In this document: positions 27,231 through 35,157 of the stretch, one piece after another | Layout: every line of letters starts with the position of its first letter | Numbering within the stretch: position 1 is the stretch's first letter | Assembly: GCF_003001815.1 (NCBI RefSeq) | Contig: NZ_PVMZ01000005.1 | Span: 62,001-126,000 of the forward strand | DNA: 64,000 bases | Direction of reading: 5' to 3' | Source of the DNA: Actinoplanes italicus | GTDB lineage: Bacteria > Actinomycetota > Actinomycetes > Mycobacteriales > Micromonosporaceae | The notes under the pieces: model-generated | The model's database searches: none | What the model was told of the DNA's origin: nothing | Seen by the model: the letters and a program-made list of their open reading frames with translations, nothing else | Program-made: the position numbers and the translations under genes

Positions 27231-28717
27231 CGGGCGTCCTCCCGGTCCCCGAACAGCGACAGTCCGCGCAGCATCAGCGTCTTCTCCACGGTGTAGTCGT
27301 CGATCATCCAGCGGGGTGACTCCCGTCCGAAGCCGGAGTCCTTGACGCCGCCGAACGGGATGTGGTCGAGGCGGAAGTTCGAGGAGCCGTTGACGATCAG
27401 GCCGCCGACCTCCAGTTCGCGCCAGGCGGTGACGATCCGGCGGACATCGTGGGTGAACAGTCCGGCCTGCAGCCCGTACCGGCTGTCGTTGCAGGTGGCG
27501 ATGACGGTGTCGAAGTCGTCGAACGGCGTCACGCTGACGACGGCGCCGAACACCTCGTCGCGGATCAGCCGGGCGTCCGGTGGCGGGGCGGCCACGACGG
27601 TCGGGGTGACGACGGCACCGTCGCGGTCGCCGCCGGTGGTGATGGTGGCCCCACCGGCGGCGGCCTCGCGGGCCCAGCTGACCACGCGTTCGGCGGCGTC
27701 GTCGTCGACCATCGAGCCGACGGCCGTGGCCGGGTCGAGGGGGTCGCCGACACGCAGTTTGCGGACCGCTTCGGTGAACAGGCCGAGGAACTCGTCGTAG
27801 CGGCGCCGGTCGACGTAGACGCGCTGCACGGAGATGCAGCTCTGCCCGGAGTTGCTGTAGCCGGTCGCGGCGCAGACACTCGCGGCCGTGGCCAGGTCGG
27901 CGTCGTCGCAGACGATGGTGGCCGCGTTGCCGCCGAGTTCCATGACCAGGCGTTTCGCGCCCGCCGCGCGGGCCACGGCAGCGCCGGTGGCCGGGCTGCC
28001 GGTGAAACTGATGACGCCGATCTCCGGTGCCGCGCTGAGCGCCGAACCGACGCCCGCGCCGCCGTGCAGAACCTGAACCGCCTCGACCGGCATCCCGCAG
28101 TCGAGCAGCAGCCGCACGACGGCCACCGACGACGCCGGTGCCTGCGGCGGCGGTTTGACGATGGTGGTGTTGCCGGCCGCGAACGAGGCGGCGAGCTTGT
28201 GGGCCAGCAGGTTGGCGGGGGCGTTGAACGGGGTGATCGCCAGGGCGACGCCGACCGGGGCACGGTAGGTGAAGGCGGTGTTGCCGACGCCGCGGGCCCA
28301 GCCGGCGACCGGCAGCACCTCACCGCCGACGCGCCGGGCCTCGGCCGCCGACACGGCGAAGGTGTCGGCAACCCGGTCGATCTCGCCGAGTCCGTCGCGG
28401 ACCGGTTTGCCGAGTTCGAAGGCGAGCAGGCGGGCCAGTTCGTCGCGGCGGCGCAGTGCCTCGGCAGCGGCGCGGTCGAGGATCTGCGCGCGGGCCGCCG
28501 GTGACATGCGCGCGACCGGCTTGGCGGCGGCGCGGGCGTAGCGCAGGGCGGTGTCGACGTCGTGGTCGTCGGCCTGGCGGGCGGTGGACACGACGGTGCG
28601 GTGCCACGGGCCGACGCGGTCGCGGCGTGTCCCGGTGGTCACCCATGAACCCGCGACCAGGCATCCGACCTCGGACAACTCGTGCTGGGGGACGTCTGGG
28701 CCGGGGCTGTCGGTCAT
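27227..28717 (-). CDS. Aldehyde dehydrogenase
   Basis: 496 residues from ATG 28717, with a strong GGAGGAG site upstream. Family motifs are complete: ITPFNAPANL, FTGSPATG, general base Glu260 in MELGGNA and catalytic Cys294 in NSGQSCISVQR. It is NAD(P)-dependent. It is the first gene of a five-gene leftward operon (ALDH, ThDP enzyme, quinoprotein, dehydroquinase-like, Gfo/Idh/MocA), all joined by 4-bp overlaps and driven by the promoter at 28779-28807. The aldehyde is likely made by the next gene's product. Confidence 0.93.
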   Translation of the reverse strand: MTDSPGPDVPQHELSEVGCLVAGSWVTTGTRRDRVGPWHRTVVSTARQADDHDVDTALRYARAAAKPVARMSPAARAQILDRAAAEALRRRDELARLLAFELGKPVRDGLGEIDRVADTFAVSAAEARRVGGEVLPVAGWARGVGNTAFTYRAPVGVALAITPFNAPANLLAHKLAASFAAGNTTIVKPPPQAPASSVAVVRLLLDCGMPVEAVQVLHGGAGVGSALSAAPEIGVISFTGSPATGAAVARAAGAKRLVMELGGNAATIVCDDADLATAASVCAATGYSNSGQSCISVQRVYVDRRRYDEFLGLFTEAVRKLRVGDPLDPATAVGSMVDDDAAERVVSWAREAAAGGATITTGGDRDGAVVTPTVVAAPPPDARLIRDEVFGAVVSVTPFDDFDTVIATCNDSRYGLQAGLFTHDVRRIVTAWRELEVGGLIVNGSSNFRLDHIPFGGVKDSGFGRESPRWMIDDYTVEKTLMLRGLSLFGDREDAR

Positions 28718-28745
28718 CGCCACGCTCCTCCTGCGATCCGCTTGG

Positions 28746-28772
28746 TGGTCCTCATGGACCGTTCTGTGGACT
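28746..28772. promoter_or_regulatory. GGACC-repeat operator upstream of ALDH operon
   Basis: GGTCC (28747-28751) and GGACC (28756-28760) form an inverted repeat with a 4-nt gap. ATGGACCG (28754) and TGTGGACT (28765) repeat those at 20963 and 20974 with the same spacing. The site covers the predicted start of the leftward transcript. Confidence 0.6.
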
Positions 28773-28778
28773 AGGTGT

Positions 28779-28807
28779 AACGTACGGGCCGCCGGGTCTC
28801 CTGGCAA
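28779..28807 (-). promoter_or_regulatory. Leftward promoter of the ALDH operon
   Basis: Reverse strand: TTGCCA (28802-28807), 17 nt, TACGTT (28779-28784). Over a 54-bp ungapped alignment with 20963-21016, 44 positions are identical. The predicted leader is about 55 nt. Confidence 0.65.
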
Positions 28808-28861
28808 TGACTCACCTCGATCGACCGCCTCCGGCCTCTGGCGACCGAAGGGCAGCCCCAC

Positions 28862-30043
28862 ATGGATGACGACCGACCGCTTTCCGGCGTCCGGGTTCTG
28901 GACCTGACCAACGTGCTGGCCGGGCCCTACTGCAGCTACCAGCTGATGCTTCTCGGCGCCGAAATCGTCAAGATCGAACGGCCGGGTGACGGCGACCTGG
29001 CCCGGTCGCTGGGCCCCGAGCCGGAGCTCAACCGGGCGGCGCTCGGCGCGTCGTTCCTGGCCCAGAACGCCGGCAAGAAGTCGGTCGAGCTCGACCTCAA
29101 GGATGCCGCCGACCGCGCGGACTTCGAGGACCTGGTCCGGGACGCGGACGTGCTGCTGGAGAACTTCCGGGCCGGGGTGCTCGCCCGCCTCGGCTACGGC
29201 TGGGAGGTGCTGCACGCGCTCAACCCGCGCCTGATCTACTGCGCCATCTCCGGGTTCGGGCAGACCGGCCCGATGCGGCACGCCCCCGCGTACGACCAGA
29301 TCATCCAGGGCCTGTCCGGGATGATGAGCGTCACCGGCACACCGGACACCGCGCCGCTGCGGGTCGGCTTCCCCGTCTCGGACACCGTCGGTGGCCTGGT
29401 CGCGGCCATGTCCATCGCGGCTGCTCTGGCCGGGCGCAGCCGTACCGGCAAAGGGGTCTGCCTTGATGTGTCCATGCTGGAGACGTCACTCTCCGCGATG
29501 GGCTGGGCAGCCTCGAACTACCTGGTCAGCGGTGTCGCACCCGAGCCGATGGGCGATCAGAACGCCACCGCTGCCCCGTCCGGCACGTTCCGCGCCGCGG
29601 ACGGCCCACTGAACATCGCCGCGAACCGGCAGGAGCAGTTCGAGACGCTGTGCCGGCTGCTCGAACGCCCGGACCTGGCCACCGATGACCGTTTCGCCGA
29701 TCGCGAGGCCCGCAAACGCAACCGTCCCGCGCTGAACGCCGAGATCAACACCGCGTTGCGCCGGCACACGGCCCTGGAGTGGGAACGCCGGCTGGGCGCC
29801 GCGGGCGTCCCGGCCGCCCGCATCCTGACCGTCGCGCAGGCCGTCGAGCTGGAACAACTCACGCAACGCGGGTTCTTCACCGACGTCGAGTTCCCGGCCG
29901 ACCCGCGGCGCACGCTGCGGGTCAGCGGCAACGGCGTGCTGGTCGACGGCGTGGCACTGCGGCCTTCGGGCCCGCCACCGCTGCTGGGCGAACACAACGC
30001 CGAGTACAGGACGTCCGGTTCCGAGGAGGTGACCGCGCCGTGA
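28862..30043 (+). CDS. CaiB/BaiF family III CoA-transferase
   Basis: 393 residues. The N-terminal block (PLSGVRVLDLTNVLAGPY, GAEIVKIERPGDGD) is standard for family III CoA-transferases. The candidate catalytic Asp lies in FPVSDTVGGL. These enzymes move CoA between carboxylic acids by a mixed-anhydride route. It overlaps the lyase gene (GTGA) and is divergent from the ALDH operon. It likely activates the acid product of the pathway for cleavage by the lyase. Confidence 0.92.
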   Translation: MDDDRPLSGVRVLDLTNVLAGPYCSYQLMLLGAEIVKIERPGDGDLARSLGPEPELNRAALGASFLAQNAGKKSVELDLKDAADRADFEDLVRDADVLLENFRAGVLARLGYGWEVLHALNPRLIYCAISGFGQTGPMRHAPAYDQIIQGLSGMMSVTGTPDTAPLRVGFPVSDTVGGLVAAMSIAAALAGRSRTGKGVCLDVSMLETSLSAMGWAASNYLVSGVAPEPMGDQNATAAPSGTFRAADGPLNIAANRQEQFETLCRLLERPDLATDDRFADREARKRNRPALNAEINTALRRHTALEWERRLGAAGVPAARILTVAQAVELEQLTQRGFFTDVEFPADPRRTLRVSGNGVLVDGVALRPSGPPPLLGEHNAEYRTSGSEEVTAP

Positions 30044-30864
30044 GCCGGGAGAACCCTGAGCCGACCGTACGCGACGTCGCCGACTGGTGGGCCACGTCGG
30101 TGTCCCGGGTCGAACCGAACCTGATCGAACTGCGCGGCCGGCCGGTGCAGGACCTGATCGGCTCGATCAGCTTCCCCGGCGTCATCTGGCTGATGCTGCG
30201 CGGCGAGCCCGCCACCCCAGGTCAGGAGCGGCTGCTGGAAGCCGCGCTGGTCTCCTCGGTCGACCATGGACCGCACGCGCCGTCGATCGCCGTCGCCCGG
30301 ATGGCCGCGACCTGCGGCGTCGGCCTCAACAACGCGGTCGCCACCGGGGTCAACCTGCTCGGCGACGTGCACGGCGGCGCCGGTGAGCAGTGCATGCGGA
30401 TGCTCTCCGAGATCGCCGCCGGTGCCGCCGCGGCGGAAGTGGTCGGCCGGTGGCGAGCCCACTCGAAGTACCTGCCCGGCTTCGGTCACCGCTTCCACAC
30501 CGTCGACCCGCGCCGGGACCCGCTGCTCGGCCTGGTCGAGCGGGCGGTGGCCGACGGGACCGTCGAGGGCGCCCACCTGCGGGCCGCCCGCGCCGTCGAA
30601 GAACTGCTCGCCGACGGCCGCGACCGCCCGGTGCCGATCAACATCGACGGTTGCACGGCGGTCGTCTACGGCGAGCTCGGATTTCCGCCGCCTCTGGCCC
30701 GCGGCCTGTTCGTCCTCAGCCGCAGTGTCGGGATCCTCGCCCACGCCTGGGAGGAGACCGGTCAGGGCCGGCGCAACAAGGGACCGATGCCCCCGTCGAT
30801 CCTGCCGACCCCTCTCGGAAGGGAACAGATCCCATGGCCTGGAGAAGATCCGGCGCCCTCGTGA
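30040..30864 (+). CDS. Citryl-CoA lyase-like protein, citrate-synthase fold
   Basis: 274 residues from GTG 30040, with GAGGAGG about 10 nt upstream. It resembles the short citrate-synthase relatives annotated as citryl-CoA lyase. Three likely active-site residues are visible: His in VDHGPHAPS, His in GFGHRFHTVDPR and Asp in INIDGC. Retro-Claisen cleavage of a 3-hydroxyacyl-CoA into acetyl-CoA and a 2-oxo acid is expected. Coupling with the CoA-transferase gene suggests an activate-then-cleave pair. The substrate could be citryl-, citramalyl- or a related CoA ester; I cannot choose. Confidence 0.85.
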   Translation: MSRENPEPTVRDVADWWATSVSRVEPNLIELRGRPVQDLIGSISFPGVIWLMLRGEPATPGQERLLEAALVSSVDHGPHAPSIAVARMAATCGVGLNNAVATGVNLLGDVHGGAGEQCMRMLSEIAAGAAAAEVVGRWRAHSKYLPGFGHRFHTVDPRRDPLLGLVERAVADGTVEGAHLRAARAVEELLADGRDRPVPINIDGCTAVVYGELGFPPPLARGLFVLSRSVGILAHAWEETGQGRRNKGPMPPSILPTPLGREQIPWPGEDPAPS

Positions 30865-31796
30865 GCGCCCTCCTCACCGCCGCCCTCCTCCTCACCGCGA
30901 ACAGCGCCCTGCGGCCCGCCGCCGGCGGGGACCGCGACAACGCCGCCCGCAACCTCGGCCGGGTCGACTACGGCGTCTGCCGCGGCACCGATCCCGCCTG
31001 CTACCACGACTGGGGCAACTTCGACCCGGCCGTCGACGGTTACCGGATCCTCGTCTACAGCCGTACCGCCGGACCTCGCCACGCCCACCTCGGCCCGGCC
31101 CTGCCGACCGGCCTCAATCCCCCGCTGACCCCGGCCCACGCGGCCCAGAGCGCCCTGGTCAGGCTCGGTGCCGAGCACGGCTTCGCGGTCGACTGGACCG
31201 AGGACGTCACCCAGCTCAACTCCCCCGGCCGGCTGTTCCGGTACAACGCCGTGGTCTTCATGAGCACCACCCGCGACACCCTCGACGATCCGGCGCAGAC
31301 CGCGCTGCGGCAGTACATCCGCGGTGGCGGCGGCTTCGTCGGCATCCACAACGCCTTCGGCACCGAGTACAACTGGGAGTGGTACGAAGGGCTGCTCGGC
31401 GGGGCCAACTACTACGATCACGGCCGCAACCAGGCCGGTACGGTCGTCACGGCCAGCCGGCGGGACGTCTCCACCGCCGGGCTGCCGGCCCGCTGGGATT
31501 TCACCGACGAGTGGTACAACCTGGTGCCGTTCCCCAGCGAGGTGCGAATCCTGGCCAGAGTCGACGAGGCCACCCTGCCGGACGGGGCCACCGGCGGCAG
31601 CGGGCATCCGGGGCACGGCCGCAACCATCCGGTGTCCTGGTGCCAGTACTACGACGGCGGCCGCTCCTGGGTCACCACCCTCGGGCACGCCGTCGAGGCG
31701 TGGACCGACGCGCCGACCACCGGGGACCAGTACTTCCTGCAACACGTTCTCGGCGGGATCGAGTCGGCCATGGGCCGCGAGCCGTTCTGTCGCTGA
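30834..31796 (+). CDS. Secreted ThuA-like protein
   Basis: 320 residues from ATG 30834, with GGAAGGGA upstream; it starts inside the end of the lyase gene (31-bp overlap, other frame). A signal peptide covers about 1-28. The body matches ThuA domains: RILVYSRTAGPRHAH, FVGIHNAFG, NPVSWCQYYDGGRSWVTTLGH. ThuA-like proteins have a class I glutamine amidotransferase-like fold and often occur with sugar or cyclitol catabolism, but a precise role is not settled. It ends 6 bp before the convergent stop of the three-domain protein. Confidence 0.85.
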   Translation: MAWRRSGALVSALLTAALLLTANSALRPAAGGDRDNAARNLGRVDYGVCRGTDPACYHDWGNFDPAVDGYRILVYSRTAGPRHAHLGPALPTGLNPPLTPAHAAQSALVRLGAEHGFAVDWTEDVTQLNSPGRLFRYNAVVFMSTTRDTLDDPAQTALRQYIRGGGGFVGIHNAFGTEYNWEWYEGLLGGANYYDHGRNQAGTVVTASRRDVSTAGLPARWDFTDEWYNLVPFPSEVRILARVDEATLPDGATGGSGHPGHGRNHPVSWCQYYDGGRSWVTTLGHAVEAWTDAPTTGDQYFLQHVLGGIESAMGREPFCR

Positions 31797-31802
31797 CCTC
31801 GA

Positions 31803-34520
31803 TCAGCCCGCCGCCACGGTGGTGTCCAGGCGCTTCCGGGCGGCGGCGATCGCGAGGCGGGCGTGCTCCTTGGCGCCGATCTGCGCCGACAGCTGGGCCT
31901 TGGGGATCTCGAGGGCGTACGGGAGACCCGCCGGCAGCGCCGACAGGATGCCGTCCAGGTCGATACCCCCCTCACCCGGGTAGAGCCGCTCGAACCGGGC
32001 GGTGTGGATCAGCTCCTCGTTGGTCGGCGGCACCCCGGGCGGCGCGTCACAGACGTGCGCGAAGTGGAACCACTCGGCCGGCAGTTCCCGCAGGTCGGCG
32101 ATGCTGGACCCGGAGCGGGCGAAATGCAGCAGGTCGATGAGCATGCCGCCGTTGGGCTGACCGGCGGCCCGCAGCACCCGGGCCGCCTCGGTCAGGTCCG
32201 GCGTCTCCGTCCACGACGGGAACTCCAGGTCGACGGTGAGGCCCAGTGGCCGGGCCATCTCGCAGAGCAGCGCGAACCGGTCCACCTTGCGGCTGCGGTC
32301 CGGGTCGGGCAGTTGCGTGATCACGTGCCGGGCGCCGAGTTCCGCCCCGGCCTCGAGGAACCGCTGGAAGTCGCGGGGATCCTCGTCGGGGCCGATCCGG
32401 GCCAGCTCGATGTCGAGCACCTCGACACCGGCCGCGGCCAGGCGCACCTTCGTGGTGCGCATCAGCGCCGGGTCGGTGGCCAGCGGATAGTGCGGCTCCT
32501 GCGGGGTGACCCTGGTGAGCCGCAGCCCCACATAGCGGTAGCCGGCCTCGGCGGCGGCCTCGACCAGTTCCGGAGGCGACAGGCTCAGCGCGGTCAGGTG
32601 GGCCAGCGAGTAGTCGTGCACCCGGCCCTCGGGCCGCCCGGCGTCGTCGCGCAGGGCGAGCAGCCGCCGGTGGCGGTGCGCGGCCATCCGTACCGGCACG
32701 GTCGCGACGGCGCCGTAACCGGCGTAGCCACCGAGCCGCTGCACCACCTCGAAGAACAGCCGGGAGCCGAGCATCTCGGTGTAGAAGTGCAGGTATTCGC
32801 CGTCGTCGTCGCTGTCGTAGAGGATCGAGTGCTCCCGCAGCACGGCCAGCAACTCCGGCGCCGGAGCGAGCCGGGCGTCCAGATCGTCGTAGTAGTTGTC
32901 CGGGATGTGCAGCACCGGCGCGCCGAGGGCTCGCATGGCCCGCGCGCTGGCGATCACGTCGTCGCTGGTGAACGCCACGTGCTGCGGGTCCGGGATGGCC
33001 GGAGCCCAGCTGCCGCGGCGCAGCGGCGCGGTGTTCAGGGTGATCCGGACGGTGCCGGCCGCGTCGGTGGCCGACCGGCTGCGCAACAGCCCGAACGGGG
33101 CCGCGATCTCGGTGGCCGGCCCCGAACGCAGACCCAGCACCGACCGGTAGAACAGTGCGGTCTGGTCGAAGTCGTCGACCGGCTCGGTGAGCGCGATGTG
33201 ATCGGTGGCGGTGACCAGCCCGTCACCACCCGCCGCTTCACCCGTCGCGTGGAAGTCGGCGAGCCAGCCCTCGCCGCGGCAGAAGAAGACCGCGGTGCCG
33301 TCGGGCGCCGCCACCGAGCTCAGGTCGGCCTCCCCCGGTTGCCGGACCCTCGGCAGCACCGGGGCGAGCAGGCGGTCGGCACGCTGAGCCGACCGGGGCG
33401 GGTCGTCGCTCTCCACGGCCAGGGCACAGATCAGCGCGGTGCCCGGTGCCACGGTCCGCTGCGGCGAGAAGTTCAGCAGGATCCGGGCCCGGCCCTGCTC
33501 CCACAGCTCGACCGGCTTGGACCGGTGCCGGCCGGTCCGGGCGAACCCGAGCGCGATCAGCGTCCGCTCGATCACCGGCCCGGAGACGTCGTCGACGGCG
33601 AGCTCGGTGAAGACATGCCCGCCGAGACGCGGAGCCGCCGGGAGTCCCACCGGTGGGCCGGCGCTCTCGCGCAGAGCGAGCAGCGACCGCATCCCATCGA
33701 TCGCCGCCTGGCGTGGATCGGCCTGACGGTAGGTGTCGTTGACCACCTCGAGCGAGATCGGCCCGGTGTACCCGGTGTCCTGCACCCGGGCGGCGAACCC
33801 GGCCAGGTCGAACGAACCGAGGCCGGGGAAGAGCCGGTGATGGCGACTCCACTCGGCCACGTCCATCTTCAGGCGCGGCGCGTCGGCCAGCTGCAGGTGG
33901 AAGATCCGGTCGCCGGGGATCACCGCGATGCCGGCCGGGTCCTCGTCGCGCGAGAGCACGTGGAAGCTGTCCAGGCAAAGGCCGAGGGCGGGGTGAGCGG
34001 CGCGGCGCACGATCCGCCAGGCATGGGCGTACGTGTTCACGTGCCGTCCCCAGGCCTGCGCCTCGTAGGCGATCCGCAGCCCGCGCCGGGCGGCCCGGTC
34101 CGCGAGTTCGGCGAGCTGCTCGGCGGCGAGGTCGTCGTCGTCGACGCTGCCGGCCGAGGCGGACGAGCTGACCAGCAGGGTGCCCGCACCGAGCTGCTCG
34201 AGGACGTCGAACTTGTGCTCGGCCCGTCGCAGCCCGGAGCGCAGCAGGTCCGGCGGTACCGCCTCGAAGTCGCGGAACGGCTGGTAGACGTCGATGGTCA
34301 GGCCCCGGCGCGCACATTCCTGCCGGATCCGCGCCGGCGACCAGGCCGTGGCGATCAGGTCGCTCTCGAAGATCTCGACGCCGTCGAACCCGGCGGCGGC
34401 CGCCGCGGCGAGCTTGTCCTCCAGGGTGCCGGAGAGGCAGGCGGTGGCGATCGTGAGCCGTCGCTCGCCGGCGGTCGCCCCGGCCCGGCTGTGGGTCCTG
34501 TCATGTTCGGCGATGAGCAT
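31803..34520 (-). CDS. qsuB: Three-domain fusion: dehydroshikimate dehydratase / HPPD-like / extra TIM barrel
   Basis: 905 residues in one uninterrupted frame. Residues about 20-290 are a xylose-isomerase-type TIM barrel like 3-dehydroshikimate dehydratase, with metal ligands Glu153, Asp184, Gln210 and Glu258 all present. Residues about 300-615 are a 4-hydroxyphenylpyruvate-dioxygenase-like (VOC) domain retaining the 2-His-1-Glu triad His441, His514 and Glu591. This pair is the QsuB/QuiC-type layout that makes protocatechuate from dehydroshikimate. Unusually, a third domain (about 635-900) is a second TIM barrel of the sugar phosphate isomerase/epimerase type. QsuB relatives normally end near 600-630 residues. 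The upstream region is AT-rich and lacks the island's shared operator. Confidence 0.88.
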   Translation of the reverse strand: MLIAEHDRTHSRAGATAGERRLTIATACLSGTLEDKLAAAAAAGFDGVEIFESDLIATAWSPARIRQECARRGLTIDVYQPFRDFEAVPPDLLRSGLRRAEHKFDVLEQLGAGTLLVSSSASAGSVDDDDLAAEQLAELADRAARRGLRIAYEAQAWGRHVNTYAHAWRIVRRAAHPALGLCLDSFHVLSRDEDPAGIAVIPGDRIFHLQLADAPRLKMDVAEWSRHHRLFPGLGSFDLAGFAARVQDTGYTGPISLEVVNDTYRQADPRQAAIDGMRSLLALRESAGPPVGLPAAPRLGGHVFTELAVDDVSGPVIERTLIALGFARTGRHRSKPVELWEQGRARILLNFSPQRTVAPGTALICALAVESDDPPRSAQRADRLLAPVLPRVRQPGEADLSSVAAPDGTAVFFCRGEGWLADFHATGEAAGGDGLVTATDHIALTEPVDDFDQTALFYRSVLGLRSGPATEIAAPFGLLRSRSATDAAGTVRITLNTAPLRRGSWAPAIPDPQHVAFTSDDVIASARAMRALGAPVLHIPDNYYDDLDARLAPAPELLAVLREHSILYDSDDDGEYLHFYTEMLGSRLFFEVVQRLGGYAGYGAVATVPVRMAAHRHRRLLALRDDAGRPEGRVHDYSLAHLTALSLSPPELVEAAAEAGYRYVGLRLTRVTPQEPHYPLATDPALMRTTKVRLAAAGVEVLDIELARIGPDEDPRDFQRFLEAGAELGARHVITQLPDPDRSRKVDRFALLCEMARPLGLTVDLEFPSWTETPDLTEAARVLRAAGQPNGGMLIDLLHFARSGSSIADLRELPAEWFHFAHVCDAPPGVPPTNEELIHTARFERLYPGEGGIDLDGILSALPAGLPYALEIPKAQLSAQIGAKEHARLAIAAARKRLDTTVAAG

Positions 34521-34618
34521 GCTGGTCCACCAGGTGGCCTAATCGATCCAAACTAATGTACCGGATAGTTAGTTATAGACGATGCTCGGCGACCTGGGAA
34601 GACTCGATTGCCCGGAAC

Positions 34619-34632
34619 TAGAACGCGTTCTA
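34619..34632. promoter_or_regulatory. KstR-type palindrome
   Basis: TAGAACGCGTTCTA is a perfect 14-bp palindrome that fits the KstR steroid-regulon consensus TnnAACnnGTTnnA. It lies 31 bp upstream of the NTF2-like gene. No kstR gene or other steroid gene is in the window. Confidence 0.55.
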
Positions 34633-34662
34633 CTCTGGAGGCCCCGTCGGAGAGGACGCGCG

Positions 34663-35070
34663 ATGACATCGGTGGCACTGACCGCCCGCGACCTGGCACG
34701 GCGCTCACAAGCGGCGGCCGGCGCGAAGGACCGCGATGCCTGGCTCGGCCTGTTCGCCGACGACGCGGTCGTCGAGGACCCGATCGGACCGTCCCCGCTC
34801 TGCCCGGACGGCCACGGGCACCACGGAGCCGAGGCCATCGCCGCGTTCTACGACACCGTCATCGGCCAGGTCGAGCAGATGCGCTTCGAGATCGAACGCT
34901 CCTACCTGTGCGGTGATGAGGTGGCCGACGTCGGCAGCATCCACATCACCCTGGCGGGCGGCCATGCGGTGCAGGTGTGCGGCGTCTTCACCTACCGCAG
35001 CGACGACTCGGGCCGAATCGCTGCATTGCGGGCCTATTGGGAGTTCGACAATCCGGGAAACGGTTCCTGA
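34663..35070 (+). CDS. NTF2/SnoaL-like, ketosteroid-isomerase-fold protein
   Basis: 135 residues from ATG 34663. The pattern (RSQAAAGAKDRDAWLGLFADDAVVEDPIGPS, GAEAIAAFYDT, then a beta-rich half ending ALRAYWEFDN) is that of SnoaL-like NTF2-fold proteins. The palindrome at 34619-34632 hints at sterol or steroid regulation and hence an isomerase or hydratase-type role, but this fold has many functions. The gene stands alone between its palindrome and the next strong ribosome site. Confidence 0.8.
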   Translation: MTSVALTARDLARRSQAAAGAKDRDAWLGLFADDAVVEDPIGPSPLCPDGHGHHGAEAIAAFYDTVIGQVEQMRFEIERSYLCGDEVADVGSIHITLAGGHAVQVCGVFTYRSDDSGRIAALRAYWEFDNPGNGS

Positions 35071-35157
35071 ATCCGATCGGGAATCGTCGAACCGTAGACT
35101 CCCGCAGCGAACGACGGCGACGTCCGGCCGTCGTGCGACCGCGCGGGAGGAGATCGC

